A DNA stretch of 64,000 bases from Seiridium cupressi (Eukaryota > Ascomycota > Sordariomycetes > Amphisphaeriales > Sporocadaceae), in assembly GCA_036674765.1 (NCBI GenBank), contig JARVKI010000014.1, positions 248,001 to 312,000 on the forward strand, in the 5' to 3' direction. The translations under genes and the position numbers were made by a program. The notes under the pieces were generated by a model. It searched no databases. It was not told where the DNA came from and saw only the letters and a program-made list of their open reading frames with translations. Shown in pieces: positions 24,947-35,324 of the stretch; position 1 is the first letter of the stretch; every line of letters starts with the position of its first letter.

Positions 24947-25968
24947 TCATAGGATGAACTTCTCATCAGGGTTGGCTCCGTTCGCGTGATTAGGGTTTGT
25001 GGAGTTCGGTGCTCTGTACTTGTACCAATCGTCTGCGGCGCGTAACTCCTTGACCCCGGGCGGCTTCCGGGCAATACGGTTGTACTTGTCCGCATCAATC
25101 GTGTTTTCCAGACGCCACCGTGTTAAAGCATCAAAGTCGATACACTGCCGATTAATGCTGAACATTGGGAAGGGCCTATCGTGGTTTTCGACCCAGTGGT
25201 ATGGGACAAGATTGACATTGCCACTGCACTGGAGCTCCTGCATGATGATGTCCACGCAGTGGTCGACATGGCTCTTCCATACGGGACTGTCACGGCTGCC
25301 AGCGATCTTAGGATAGAGGTCTCCATATGCTATCTGTCGTAGGGTGTTCAAGCAATGGAGTTGGTGATACACATCGAAAGCTGCCACATAAGCGTCATCG
25401 CCGAGGCCCCATATATTATCATCTAGCTTGGCAGCCGTAGAAGTATCCACGCCCATTGCTTGAAGTTGCGCTGCTGTCACAGGAATAATTCTGTTTGTTT
25501 CATACTCTCGCCATTGACTTTCCGTGTCGTTGTTGATGTGTCGGGCAATAGATGGGTTCTCCGGTGGCCAGAAGGTGCCATTGATCTTCTTGACCTGCGC
25601 CTCGAGGCGTAGGAGATCATGTATAGGCGCTATTGAAGGTCAGTACACATGGATATTCAGTCTGACAAGAATGGATATGAGGCTGGGTATTTACTGAAGG
25701 CTGATGTCCTTCTGAATTCCGCATTCAGGACGAGGTAGTTGTTGTAAAACCACGTTCCGAAGAGTAAGCTTGAGAAAGTAAAAATAATAATGTTCAATAA
25801 TGACAGTACAATCATGGATTTTCTGAGTGACCGATGTGGAACGCTCAGTGGTTTATCACTTAGGAGCAAGGTCTCTCCCTCATCATAACCATCGGAGGTT
25901 GAGTCTCTCGACTCTGAGGAATTCAAAACTCTGCTGTACTCAGTGCCCTTCATATTGGAGAAGGCCAT
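24947..25968 (-). CDS. UstYa-like (DUF3328) protein B
   Basis: Two exons (25695-25968 and 24947-25629; intron 25630-25694) give 318 residues. A polar cytoplasmic amino arm is followed by a transmembrane helix at about residues 49-70 (SMIVLSLLNIIIFTFSSLLFG). After the intron comes the DUF3328 domain: APIHDLL-like linker, FWPPENPS, then YHQLHCLNTLRQ (HxxHC at about 180-184) and SHVDHCVDIIMQELQC (HxxHC at about 212-216). The next segment ends in a Trp/Cys-containing region typical of the family. The carboxy end is extended by a polar tail. UstYa-type proteins are copper-dependent oxidases that crosslink or cyclise ribosomal peptides in dikaritin pathways (ustiloxin, phomopsin, asperipin); some also occur in other pathways. 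The gene is divergent from the small peptide gene at 26705, leaving a 736-bp shared upstream region. Confidence 0.88.
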
Positions 25969-26159
25969 AAACTCGCTTTAGCGAAAACAAAACTCCGACT
26001 TGAAAGACCTTTCTTGATTGCTGCGTTGTTAAATTGGAACTTCGGGTGTTCGGACCTGGCTCCAACTCAAGCCATATCGACACGACGAGATTAATGCGCA
26101 ACTATGCTCCAATGCACGAATCCTTCGAATCCTTCGGATCTTTGGAATTCTGTTCAACA

Positions 26160-26441
26160 TTACAGGACACCAAATGCCACTTTCCATTGGGGCGTTTCCA
26201 GAACTTGGTGGACCCTCGCGGTGGGGACTGTGATATGCTGTGCTTGAGGCGTTGGAACTAGGTTACATGGTATGTAGCTTGCGCCAGCCCCCGCATAGAT
26301 CCAACAGTCGCTGTGCTTTTGTGGCGCGAAATGGATCCATGCAACAGCACCGTTGTTGTCATGACATGCTGACCACGTCGTAATAATCCTTCGCATTATA
26401 GTATATGCTCCGATGAGGCAAAAGAAAGCCATCAACGCCAA
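26160..26441 (-). CDS. Possible small hydrophobic-leader protein
   Basis: A 93-codon frame in the interval between gene B and the short peptide gene. It starts with a hydrophobic run (MALMAFFCLIGAYTIM) and holds four cysteines in all. No homology is recognised and no intron was found. It may be a chance frame. It overlaps the presumed promoter region. Confidence 0.22.
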   Translation of the reverse strand: MALMAFFCLIGAYTIMRRIITTWSACHDNNGAVAWIHFAPQKHSDCWIYAGAGASYIPCNLVPTPQAQHITVPTARVHQVLETPQWKVAFGVL

Positions 26442-26557
26442 TAGGAAACAAAACGAACAATGTTGACCAGCACGTCATCGCCTAATGAGTATCGGTACAA
26501 TGTTTATGTTCCTTCCATCCTTCATAGTCATCTCCTCTATGAAGTGTGATTGAATGC

Positions 26558-26564
26558 TATAAAG
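26558..26564 (+). promoter_or_regulatory. TATA box candidate of the short peptide gene
   Basis: TATAAAG lies 141 nt before the ATG at 26705. The start itself sits in an excellent eukaryotic context, GCCGCCACCATG (26696-26707), which supports real translation of this tiny gene. Confidence 0.5.
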
Positions 26565-26704
26565 ACCCCAGATAATCCGCCCTCAAGTTTGTGAAATCTT
26601 TGAAATCCAAGAGCTTCAACTTAAAGTACAACACAACTACAAATTTACGGTTCTACTTCTCACTTACATATTACAGTAACTAAGTATCAGTAACTGCCGC
26701 CACC

Positions 26705-26978
26705 ATGCACCCTACTCAGGTCTTCTCCGTCTTTGTCGCCCTTCTTTCGGTCGTCGTCGTTATTGCTGTTCCTCAGCCCGTATGTCTAGCATTGCCCTTT
26801 TTGAGTTACCGAGTACGCTGACAACGTCACAGGACCGCCGTGCCTTAGACTACGTGGTCCCTGGTAAGACTGAGAATCTGATGCCTGCAGTAACGCGATA
26901 TCAACACATACAAAGAAACAAACTAATAGATCAATTCTTATAGAGTATAATGACAACAATGCCGTCGAGGACAAGTAG
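26705..26978 (+). CDS. Short secreted peptide precursor with dibasic site (RiPP-precursor candidate)
   Basis: A gene of 46 codons in three exons (26705-26779, 26833-26863, 26944-26978) with two GT-AG introns (GTATGT...CACAG and GTAAGA...TATAG). The joined frame is open to a TAG. Exon 1 encodes a hydrophobic signal peptide (MHPTQVFSVFVALLSVVVVI) ending AVPQP. Exons 2 and 3 encode DRR followed by an 18-residue tail that begins ALDYVVPEYN and ends VEDK. The Arg-Arg pair is a plausible Kex2 cleavage site, releasing a short acidic peptide with two Tyr. The start has a near-perfect Kozak context. UstYa-type genes lie on both sides. Dikaritin precursors share the secretory leader, the Kex2 site and a Tyr-containing core, but most carry several core repeats and this has one. 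It could instead be an unrelated small secreted peptide. The gene model is inferred from splice signals only. Confidence 0.6.
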
Positions 26979-28292
26979 GGAAATATCCAATAGGAACACG
27001 CGACGCGAGGATGCTTCTTGACCTTCGAACTGCGTATTGCTATCTCCCTGAGAAACCGTTAGCATCTTCCTTTCTTGGCTTGTGGAATAAAGAGCAGTTA
27101 GGATGATGTGGTGCTTGGGTGGGGTTGTTGCCGATCCTGAGGACTGTCATAAAGTGAAATTAGTTGCGGAGGTAGTTTGAGACAGCCTGATCAAATTCGT
27201 AATCACAAAGGCACACTATTGGCTCAGACTACTACCAAGCCTTTCTATCTCAATATACGCAACATTTGACTAGGACTGCATTCTAAACTAGCTTAATCTC
27301 TTACATCGGTCCTCTGGGAAGGATTACTATGCACGAGGCCGCAGAATGACAACGGAAAAGGCGCATTTGCACAAGTTTCCGGACTGGGAGACTGTCCCGT
27401 GGCTGGTCCTGTTGCCTACCAATGCCACAAATGAGGCACACTGACCCATACAATAATCTCAAAACTAAGGCAGGCTTGCCCGCAGCATTCTGGGTTCTGA
27501 TGACACAATGATCTGACAAGTGGTGCTTCATTCACAGCCAACAATGTGCAAATTGTGGAACCCTGGAGCTTCATGTCCGCTTACATGCAAGGAGTGGTTA
27601 CCATGACTTCAAGCGGGGGCGGCGCAGCTGTGGTCTATTAATTAGGTCAAGCCACCAACACGTCTAATCCTGGTATGTGCGAGTATACGTAACTTGTCAC
27701 ACGCATGCTGCATGCAGTATATTGTCAAAGCAAGCGTGATGCAGCAGGGTGTATGCTCGGGAGATATGCTGCAGTATCCTGCAGGACTGACGATTACTAC
27801 CTGGAATGTCCTATTCACCGCTAAACGAGCACCCCTGCCCTCGAATCAGGTAGGGAGGCAGCAGAAAGAAACGCCAACAGGTGGCACATCCACGGATGGG
27901 TAGTTACCAAGCCTACCACGCCATAACTCCCCCGAAGCCACCGGATATCCCGTTACAGATGCGGTCCGCCGTTGAAATATTGGAAATTATTCACACATGC
28001 ATATACGGCAATATTGCTTGGTCAAGTGGTCAAATGTTAGAATCATGATGTTTTCAAGCCATCCGGTCTTCTACTCTTAAAGAAAACAGGCTGCAAGGTA
28101 GCCGTCGCTATTTTACGCAAAGAGATTCAGTGTTGACATAGTAGCTCACACCAGCTCCGGTCTAGTACTTGTCGGGCGAAAGGGACCGCGACCTAGTTCA
28201 CTGCAAAGGACTTTATAAAATATTGAAATCTAGTTACTAAGAACGGAATTCTCTCTCCTCAAGCCACTAAGGAAGGGAAAGCTCTCATCATA
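26979..28292. other. Spacer downstream of the peptide gene
   Basis: No supported gene over 1.3 kb. The short frames (27301-27531 minus, 27694-27903 plus) have no features in common with the neighbours. Confidence 0.4.
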
Positions 28293-29253
28293 CTAATATA
28301 GGTCTTTCTTTGCGGGTTGTAGAGCTAAGCTGCCGTTGTGACGCTCCCATATCCAACCTCGAATGCTGGGCCAGTTGCGACAAGTATGGAGCCGGTCCGA
28401 GTCGATATAATTCTTATTGAGAGCCGTATAAAAACGAGTTGGGATTGGAGTAAGATCGCCGTTGCATAAAACCATTTGCCGTAGGTGATCGAGGCAGTGA
28501 TCTCGATGCATAATACCGTGAATAGGACTGTCAGGTGGATAGTAGTCTGGGTAAAATGCTTTTCGAAGGTGATCTAAGCAGTGGAGTGCATGTGTGACCT
28601 CGAGCCTAGTCGCAATTAGATGGCCATAGGGTAAAGGAAAGGGGCGCGTGGGTATGAGAGACTGTAATAGTACGAGAGAGTGCCATAACTCAACTTACTC
28701 AGTGGAATATCCCCCTGCTCTAGGGGCGTAAAACTGTTCATATCCAGGCCCCCATGCGTCCATTGCTTCGTTTTCGGTGAGAAGAAAGAAGCGTCCTGAA
28801 TGTCCAAACAGTCATCAGTATAAGTGAGTTTATGATTAAGATGCTTCATTTACCCTCGTGTAGACGATCCCATGCCGCATCAATCTCTTTGGTCGGATCA
28901 CCGACATATTGCGTCCGTGGCTTGCCATCGGCGGGTTCAGGCACGTATTCAGTGCCATTTTCTGTGAATCGCGGACTTCCCTGGAACACGCGCTCCTCAA
29001 TCCTGACCAAGTGCTTTGCCGCATCGAGTTCGTGCTCAAATCCTTGTGCAAATGAGCTACGGTGGTGAACGAGATTCAACTGCCAGCCCAGCCATGCAGA
29101 TAATAGCGCGAAGAGCACGGTAGCCGTCACCCAGAATCGGACTACCCAGGGCGGCCAGGTAGCCTGCCGTTTGAGAAGCGGGTTAACTTCATTAGCAAGG
29201 GTGGAAGGGCAGGCCGACTCGGCCTGCGGAAAAGCTTCGTATTCTTGAGACAT
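28293..29253 (-). CDS. UstYa-like (DUF3328) protein C
   Basis: Three exons (28854-29253, 28699-28795, 28293-28605; introns 28796-28853 and 28606-28698) give 269 residues. The correct frame of the short middle exon is the one reading FFLLTENEAMDAWGPGYEQF; it joins LHEGR to it and joins STE to LEVTHALHC. A cytoplasmic arm and transmembrane helix (VVRFWVTATVLFALLSAWLG) come first. The HxxHC pair is HALHC (171-175, followed by LDHLRKAFYP) and HRDHC (199-203, followed by LDHLRQMVLC). The terminal block TCRNWPSIRGWIWER is the family's usual ending. It looks complete. Role: probable oxidase acting in the secretory pathway on a peptide or other metabolite, by analogy with UstYa and UstYb. Confidence 0.9.
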
Positions 29254-29380
29254 CGCAGTTTTTGACTGGCAGACTAGGGAGCAGGTTGCTCACAGAAGAT
29301 CAGAAGTGGGAAAATGAACATACAATTTCACGGTCCCCTCTGGTGAGATAAATATGAGTGATGGGCGGCGCAGGTGCCCC

Positions 29381-29429
29381 ATATGATCCTTCTTATTGGC
29401 AATATGACCCTTCTTATTGGCAATATGAC
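29381..29429. repeat. 21-nt tandem duplication upstream of gene C
   Basis: The unit atatgatccttcttattggc plus one a is followed directly by a near-identical copy (atatgacccttcttattggc...) and then the start of a third (atatgac). It lies 130-180 nt upstream of the ATG of UstYa-like gene C, so it sits in its promoter. CCTTCTTATTGGC contains an ATTGG, the inverse of CCAAT, in each copy. Confidence 0.85.
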
Positions 29430-30380
29430 TAGCGGGCTTCTAATCTGCCTATCTGTAGGGCCACAGTTCCGTGTGATCTAACACAACCCTGTCAGTTCCC
29501 CGCTCTCCGCCTCGCCGTGAGCGACTTTCAGCATTGAGATGCTATCTCGGCCACTCGTTTTTCCTTGGGGTCTTCTCCCGTCTATTGAGACTTCCCTTTC
29601 CCACGCCTTCGCAAGCGGCGCCGAAATGGCTGATCGGTCGAGGACTCTTCTCACGCCTGAACTATTTGAGACACCAGTGCCAAGCTCACTTTCTCCACGA
29701 TACAGCTCCCGCAATTATAAAGATTTCTATGTTATTAGACTTACTTGGACTGGATTGTATCGTAAAGAGTACACCTACGTACGTATATATCTCTCTGGTC
29801 TGTTTGAAAATCATTCCTATTATAGGCCCTTCAATGTTGTTATAGTGCAGCGAAAGATGTATGTATAGGGTAATCGGAGTCTTGTATGGTATCGCCTTTC
29901 GCATCTAAAGAAATGATTCCTTTATTGAGTAACGTAAAGCATTGTCGAATGCGCAGCCAAGTTGACACCAACGGGACAGATGAGCCATGTCAGGAAAGCT
30001 GCCGTCGAGATGCCAATCAAGCTGTACCACGGTATGAGAATCACTTCTGTGAACGTTTGGATGCGCGCTCTCAAAGCGGAGTCGCGCTATATCTTGTTTA
30101 TGTACTATTTGACAATCTCCCATAGCCGAATCATAAAAGCGAAGAGATCTGCAATATTCGCAAAGCATGGTGCTTGCAGCAGTGTGGTTCATTGGCTCGG
30201 CCATATAGAGTCCGACCCTCAGGAGTATAAAAGCTCGAAGTCCTGTTACTTCGAACTTAGACTATGAATGAAGCTCACGTCATCAACTTCATAGAAGCGC
30301 ATATTCTGTCATCTCCAGCCTCCAATCATAGATTTTGATCTTCACCTTGTACTTTAGTCCTGTTTTCCAAAATCCTCTTA
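29430..30380. other. Spacer without recognised genes
   Basis: Overlapping open frames on both strands (about 80-110 codons, 29478-30267) show no domain. I see no RNA gene. Confidence 0.35.
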
Positions 30381-30389
30381 TCGAAGCAG

Positions 30390-33300
30390 GTGGCTTGGAT
30401 AGTGGCCATAGTGCCAATATCCTACGGTTTAAATCTCTGGTCTCACGAGCCGGAGACAGCATCCCCCGACGCTGTCTGGCATGCCCCATTAGATGCTGTG
30501 CCAGATAGACTTTTGCTAAGCAAACGGGCTGACACCGATACATGTGATGTGGAATTAACTATGGGTGGTAAGTAGCTAGAGGTTCGGAAACACTTCCTAA
30601 ATACCAAGCACATATGTCTCTTCACAGGCATGATCGATCATAGGGTGACTAGTTATCAACAGATCCTCCAACAATTCCAGCCGACACACCAGATGTCTGT
30701 GACGACAATGCCTGCACAAGGTCCGGCATCTTTTGGATCCCAACATCGGTGCCAACGCTGCTGCCATCTAGTACCATTCGACAAAAGCGTAGTATTTCAT
30801 CAAGGGCTGGTATAGGAGGATCACTTGCTGTTCGTGCTCCACCCGGTGTCTCGGAACCTCAACCATTATCCGAACGAACGGGGAAATCAACTGTAGCACG
30901 CCAAAACACTTTCATAATAAATCGACATAAAGAAGCTAATAATGCACGCATTAATGGCGATAACACAGGGAATGGAGGCCATGTTGGTATTTTACCCAAT
31001 TCTCATCAAATCGACCGGTGGAAAGCCACTGCCACGATCGAAGGCGTAACCACTCAAATTCCCATTGGGATGACTTCAGAGTGGTATGAGTTCGGGAATC
31101 AGCGAGCTAATTGGTATACGTACGGCTTATCAGGATGCACAATGATGATTATCGTTGTAAGTATCATCTCACAGCCGACCTCCTCTCTCCCTCCTCCAAA
31201 TTCTTGATACATACAAAAATATGACAATTCGATCTCTATGGCAATGCTCTGTTCATAGTCGTACACTGACCTAGTCTGCCTTTTAGTCCCAACATGGGTT
31301 CTGGGCAGGGCACCTCTGGGAAAGCACAAAAACGACCATCAACGGAGCAAGTGCCTTTCTGAGGCGGTTTGGTACTGATCCACAAAATACCACACCAAGG
31401 TCCAAGGAAGAGTTTGCCGCCTGTGCGATAGATCCCTTGACTCAGACACTTTCTGCAGATATTAGGAAAGTTGTTTCATACATAAGTCTTGCAGACTTGA
31501 AGACGGACAAAGGTGACCCCTTTCACGAGGCATCGGATGTTGAGATATACATCATGACTAGATCTAAAAGGTGAAACATATTGCATCGAAGAACTACCTG
31601 CCTGATTTTATACGATGTTGCTAATGCATATTCGGTCATAACAGCCCGACGGATAAATCCGTGCGATATGCAGATAGGATTAGTGAGCTTCAGGACGCTC
31701 TCATCCATGCTATTCCAGGCTTTAACGAGAATAATTTGAAAGTCGGCACTTATATCGGGGCAGGTGATCCGAATCCTGTCGACGGTGTTACTGGTACAAT
31801 TTCTTTGCAGTATCCACCTTACCATGCTAAAAAGCAGGGAGATGAGTGCACGCCGCTTGCTGGTTTTAGAGTGTGGGTTGAAAATCAGCTCGATCCAAAA
31901 ATAGAAAAGATTTGGGAAGCTTTACCATCACAAAAATCAAGCAACAAAAAAAAGGGATGCCTGTAAGTAATCATATTATTTATCTCACAATTTGCAACTC
32001 TCTCTCTCTTCTTTTCTTGTTCCTCTTTTTTTTTTTTTTTTTTTTTTTTTGGTCGCCCCTCGACTTTAAAACTAATTAGCTCTATGCATGTCGACATGCA
32101 CTTTACCAGGGACTTCGACAGGTACAATTACACAAGCACCTTCGAAGACGCCATCCTGCTTGTATCTACCTATGGACCCCGATCAAGGCCACACTGTTGC
32201 AGCTTGTGTCTGCGAGTCTAAAACCTTGCCGCTTTTGACGCCAAAGCCGACAGGGACTAAATCTCTATTCTTCCAGTCCGAGAGCTGCCAGTACACATCC
32301 ATGCCAGGGACAGCAACCAATCCGGTAACAACTAAGACGGAGACTTGGACAAGTAATTGCCAGGCCTGCACCTTGGTCGGCGGTATTGCTGGAAAGGAGA
32401 CCTGTACGACGGCAAGCAATTGCATACCGACGAAGGCACCTTCGCCTACAATCGCCGCCTGGGTCGGCAACCTGTCTACGATCGATATTGGGAATGCGGA
32501 GGATGGAAATGGTGGTAAAGATCTGGCCAAGGAAATGTTCACCAAACTGCGGGGCTTTTGCGACGACAAGGGCTGTAAACCTAATCAAAATGCCGTCATG
32601 GACAACGTCGAAGGTATTATCCAGGAAGGGAAAGAGCCACTTAAACCAGCCATGTACCTTCAAGAAGCGCAATAGTAAGTCAAGTGGAACCCGTACTATA
32701 TCCAAAATCCTATGATCCTGTATCAAAGTCCCCAACTAATCGATGTCTGCCATTATAGTTCAAGCACAAAAGTTTTGGAACAGATGCTTTCTGTTGGCAT
32801 CTCTTCGTGGATCGCTACGCTAAATAACGAGCAGCTCAAACTTTGCAAGGAAGTGGACTACGAAGCAGAAGCAGACGAGATAGGGTCAGGATGTGGTACA
32901 GGGCCTATCTCACACAGTCGGTTGCGAAGAGACTCGTCGAGATACAGGCCAAGTCCTTTGGGAACGAGGGAGTCTGGCTCTTGAGGAGCGACAACTTCTA
33001 GAACGCTGTAAAGATGATTGCGGCAGCAACCCTAAGGTGTGCCACTATGCAGCACGGATGTGCAGTGCGCCCAATGAGATCAGTAGGTCTTTCATTTGAA
33101 CTTTTCTTCTACTCTTCTTGCCTTGCTCTCCAGGGCATTCCCCGAGCAGGACACTGACTGTTCCTCGTAGCTGTCGTCATGGCCAACGGAGCCGATCCTT
33201 ACGGTAATCGCCTGAATATCGGGGTGCAGCTGGAGACCGTCGGCGATGGCTTTCTGTGTGAGGAGGCCGTGGGTGCGTTGACAGCTGTTGTGGCAGTCCT

Positions 33301-33430
33301 TGCGCCCGAACTGCTAGAAGCGGATGCGCTAGAAGGTGTGGAGCTCGAGGCTATTTGCGGCATACTCAAAGATCCCCAAGGTGCTCTGACTTCTTACATA
33401 GGGGGGCGGGCAGTGCCAACAGCAAGTTGA
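30390..33430 (+). pseudogene. Large secreted cysteine-containing protein of unknown function, damaged
   Basis: A multi-exon gene of a fungal secreted family without known function. Exons that splice well are about 30390-30567, 30663-31156, 31287-31570 and 31645 to about 31962. They carry a hydrophobic segment, a KRADT site, then WYTYGLSGCTMMIIV joined to SQHGFWAGHLWES, a pattern (GxxGCTxxxVxSxxGxxxxHxWE) I recognise from uncharacterised secreted fungal proteins. A second half from about 32090 has STCTLPGTSTG, CESKTLPLLTP, SCQYTSMPGT, CTTASNCIPTKAP, then LEQMLSVGISSWIATL and, after an intron near 33090-33170, VVMANGADPYGNRLNIGVQL. Problems: no ATG precedes the first exon, the junction across the pyrimidine tract near 32010-32075 does not keep frame, and frames shift again near 32890 and 32990. 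It is either a pseudogene or a gene with sequence errors. It lies next to the UstYa cluster but need not belong to it. Confidence 0.6.
32028..32050. repeat. Poly-T tract within a probable intron
   Basis: A run of over 20 T follows a CT-rich stretch, just upstream of TTAG at about 32078. It is a simple repeat inside the damaged secreted-protein gene and a likely place for length errors. Confidence 0.8.
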
Positions 33431-33601
33431 TTATAATTAAGATTTCCTTTTTTTCTCCTTTCACAAGTTTTACGGTTATAATCAGATTGCGTCAAATAAT
33501 AAAATTATATGAAATAAGCTTTAAAGTACAAAAAGAAATAACGTAGTACGAACATATTATCATAGTCCTGTCCATCATGCCTCCTCACAGATCACCGTTA
33601 T

Positions 33602-35324
33602 CTAATCCGCGTCTCTCAATCTCACCAGCATCTCCAGGTCAACATCGTTGACGCACTTTTCGAACCTTTTATGCGCTGCCTCATCGCTTTCTCCCGTTAT
33701 TTTCTTGATGCGCAGCCGTTGCGCCTTGAACAAGCATGCCAGCACGGCCACAGCCTCCACCTCGGCGAATCTCTTGCCCGGGCAGATCTGGGGCCTTCGC
33801 CTCAAGGAAAGAAGATGTTCTTACTCGGAACAAAGAAGCTTTCATGTGTGATCTGTTCAGAAGAAGAGCTCGCTAGCGTCGAGTTCAAGACCCATCGCGA
33901 TGGTCGCCATTCATTCGCGGCGGGCCAGTACTGCGGATGCGTCTGCATAGCCCGCAGATTGGCCGTGAAGTTGATTCCCACCGGTATACTATAGGTCTTG
34001 TCGCTGACTTGGAGCTTTTTGGTATGGTCGCGGGTGATCGAAATCAAGGCTGGCACCGGGGGGTAAAGGCGCAGTGTTTCGTATATGACAGCCCGGCAGC
34101 GATTGAGCCGCGGGTACAGCTCCTTGTAGTCCCATTCCTGTATTGGTCTGTCTTTGGTGACGGCCTTGATCTCTAGTGCGAGCCAGACCTGCACGTCGGG
34201 ATGTGCCGCCAGCAGCAGCGTAGCGAAGGCTAATGTGTTGGCGGTGGTGTCATGGCCTGCGAAGTTGATGACAAACAAATTGCCATAGATTTCATCTGGC
34301 GAGAGGCCCTTCTTGCCGTTCTTGAAATCCGGGTTGGCGGCAGACTCGCGGTGGTACATGTCAGCAGCACGTACAAAGCCCGAAAGGATGCCACTGGAGC
34401 CATTTTTGCCTTGGCTAAGGGCGGCGGTTTCGTCTTCCAGCATTTTGACCATGTGCTGCTTGAACGAAATGCCCGCATTGCCGATTCTGGCCCATCGGCC
34501 GGGCATCATAGTAAGCACCCGAAATGGCACGATCAACAGCAGAATAATGTTATCCAGGACGGTCTGCAATGAGTCACGGTACTCCCCGATCTCGTCAACC
34601 ACGGGCTCCGTCGAGGCGCGAAAGTCGTAGGGCTTGCCAAAGCCGGCACCTGTAAGTACGTTGAGCGAGAGTGTCCGGGTGTCTTGTTGATAGCTTGGAA
34701 TGCCGGCCTCGGAGAATTCCATCCACGATTGTAGCATGCTTTGAGCCTGGCGCAAAGACTCGTCCCAGACAGAACCCATAATGGTCTCGTTGAAAGGCGT
34801 AGCCATGGGTTTGCGGTGGCGCGGCCAGTCTGGCCATTTTGCTGTAGAGATGCAGGGCCCATATAGCTCCAAGATTTCCGAGATTGGTCAGATGCCTGCT
34901 TTCTGGAAGTTCCAGCGGCTTTGGAAGACGTACTCAGCTCGGCACTAGGACACTGGAAATCGCCACGACGCGTGACGATATCTTGAATGGCATCCGGATC
35001 GGCAACATGGACGTTAATGCAAACGGGCGACAACAGCGCCCAGGTAGGGCCTAGGTGGACGTGGGCGTCTGCACGCTCATCAAAGTACCAGCCACGGCGC
35101 GCATAGCGCACGACACGGGGATAGGAGCGCCAGCGGATGGGGAGGTGGTCGAGGATATTCCAGACATGAGGCTGAAGCAGGATCCAGAAGACATTGTTGG
35201 CGTCAATAGGCAGGCGGACGACGGGCAGACCTAGGGAGCGAGCCTTGCGCACGTTGGCCTCAAGGCACACGAAGCTCCAGGCGCTGTAGGCCACGGCCAG
35301 GCTAAGCACGACGAGGCTCAACAT
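33602..35324 (-). pseudogene. Cytochrome P450, broken
   Basis: A membrane-bound haem monooxygenase gene. The start at 35324 gives an ER anchor (MLSLVVLSLAVAYSAWSFVC). The body has YGPCISTAKWPDWPRHRKPM (C-helix WxxHR-like), the I-helix oxygen-binding motif FAGHDTTANT, the K-helix ExxR in YETLRLYPP, and the haem-ligand Cys in ICPGKRF (33602-33805 frame). Two breaks are seen. The amino third (to about 34950) lies in a different frame from the rest, and the rest has a TGA at 34888-34890. Just before the haem loop the reading KNIFFP ends in a TGA at 33802-33804, where the family has Trp (FFPWxEGPQxCPG), and one base is missing right after it, so FxxGxxxC is lost in frame. The gene is about the usual P450 length. 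Such enzymes commonly tailor secondary metabolites, but no link to the UstYa block is shown. Confidence 0.85.

Noticed and set aside
26864..26889. Alternative very short second intron in the peptide gene
   Set aside because: A 26-nt intron is below the usual fungal minimum; the 80-nt intron to 26943 is preferred.
32183..32735. Long minus-strand frames opposite the secreted-protein gene
   Set aside because: They mirror the plus-strand exon, whose splicing and motifs are convincing.
33802..34890. RIP as the cause of the Trp-to-TGA stops in the P450
   Set aside because: TGG to TGA changes the third base, which is a CpC rather than a CpA context, so it is not evidence for RIP.
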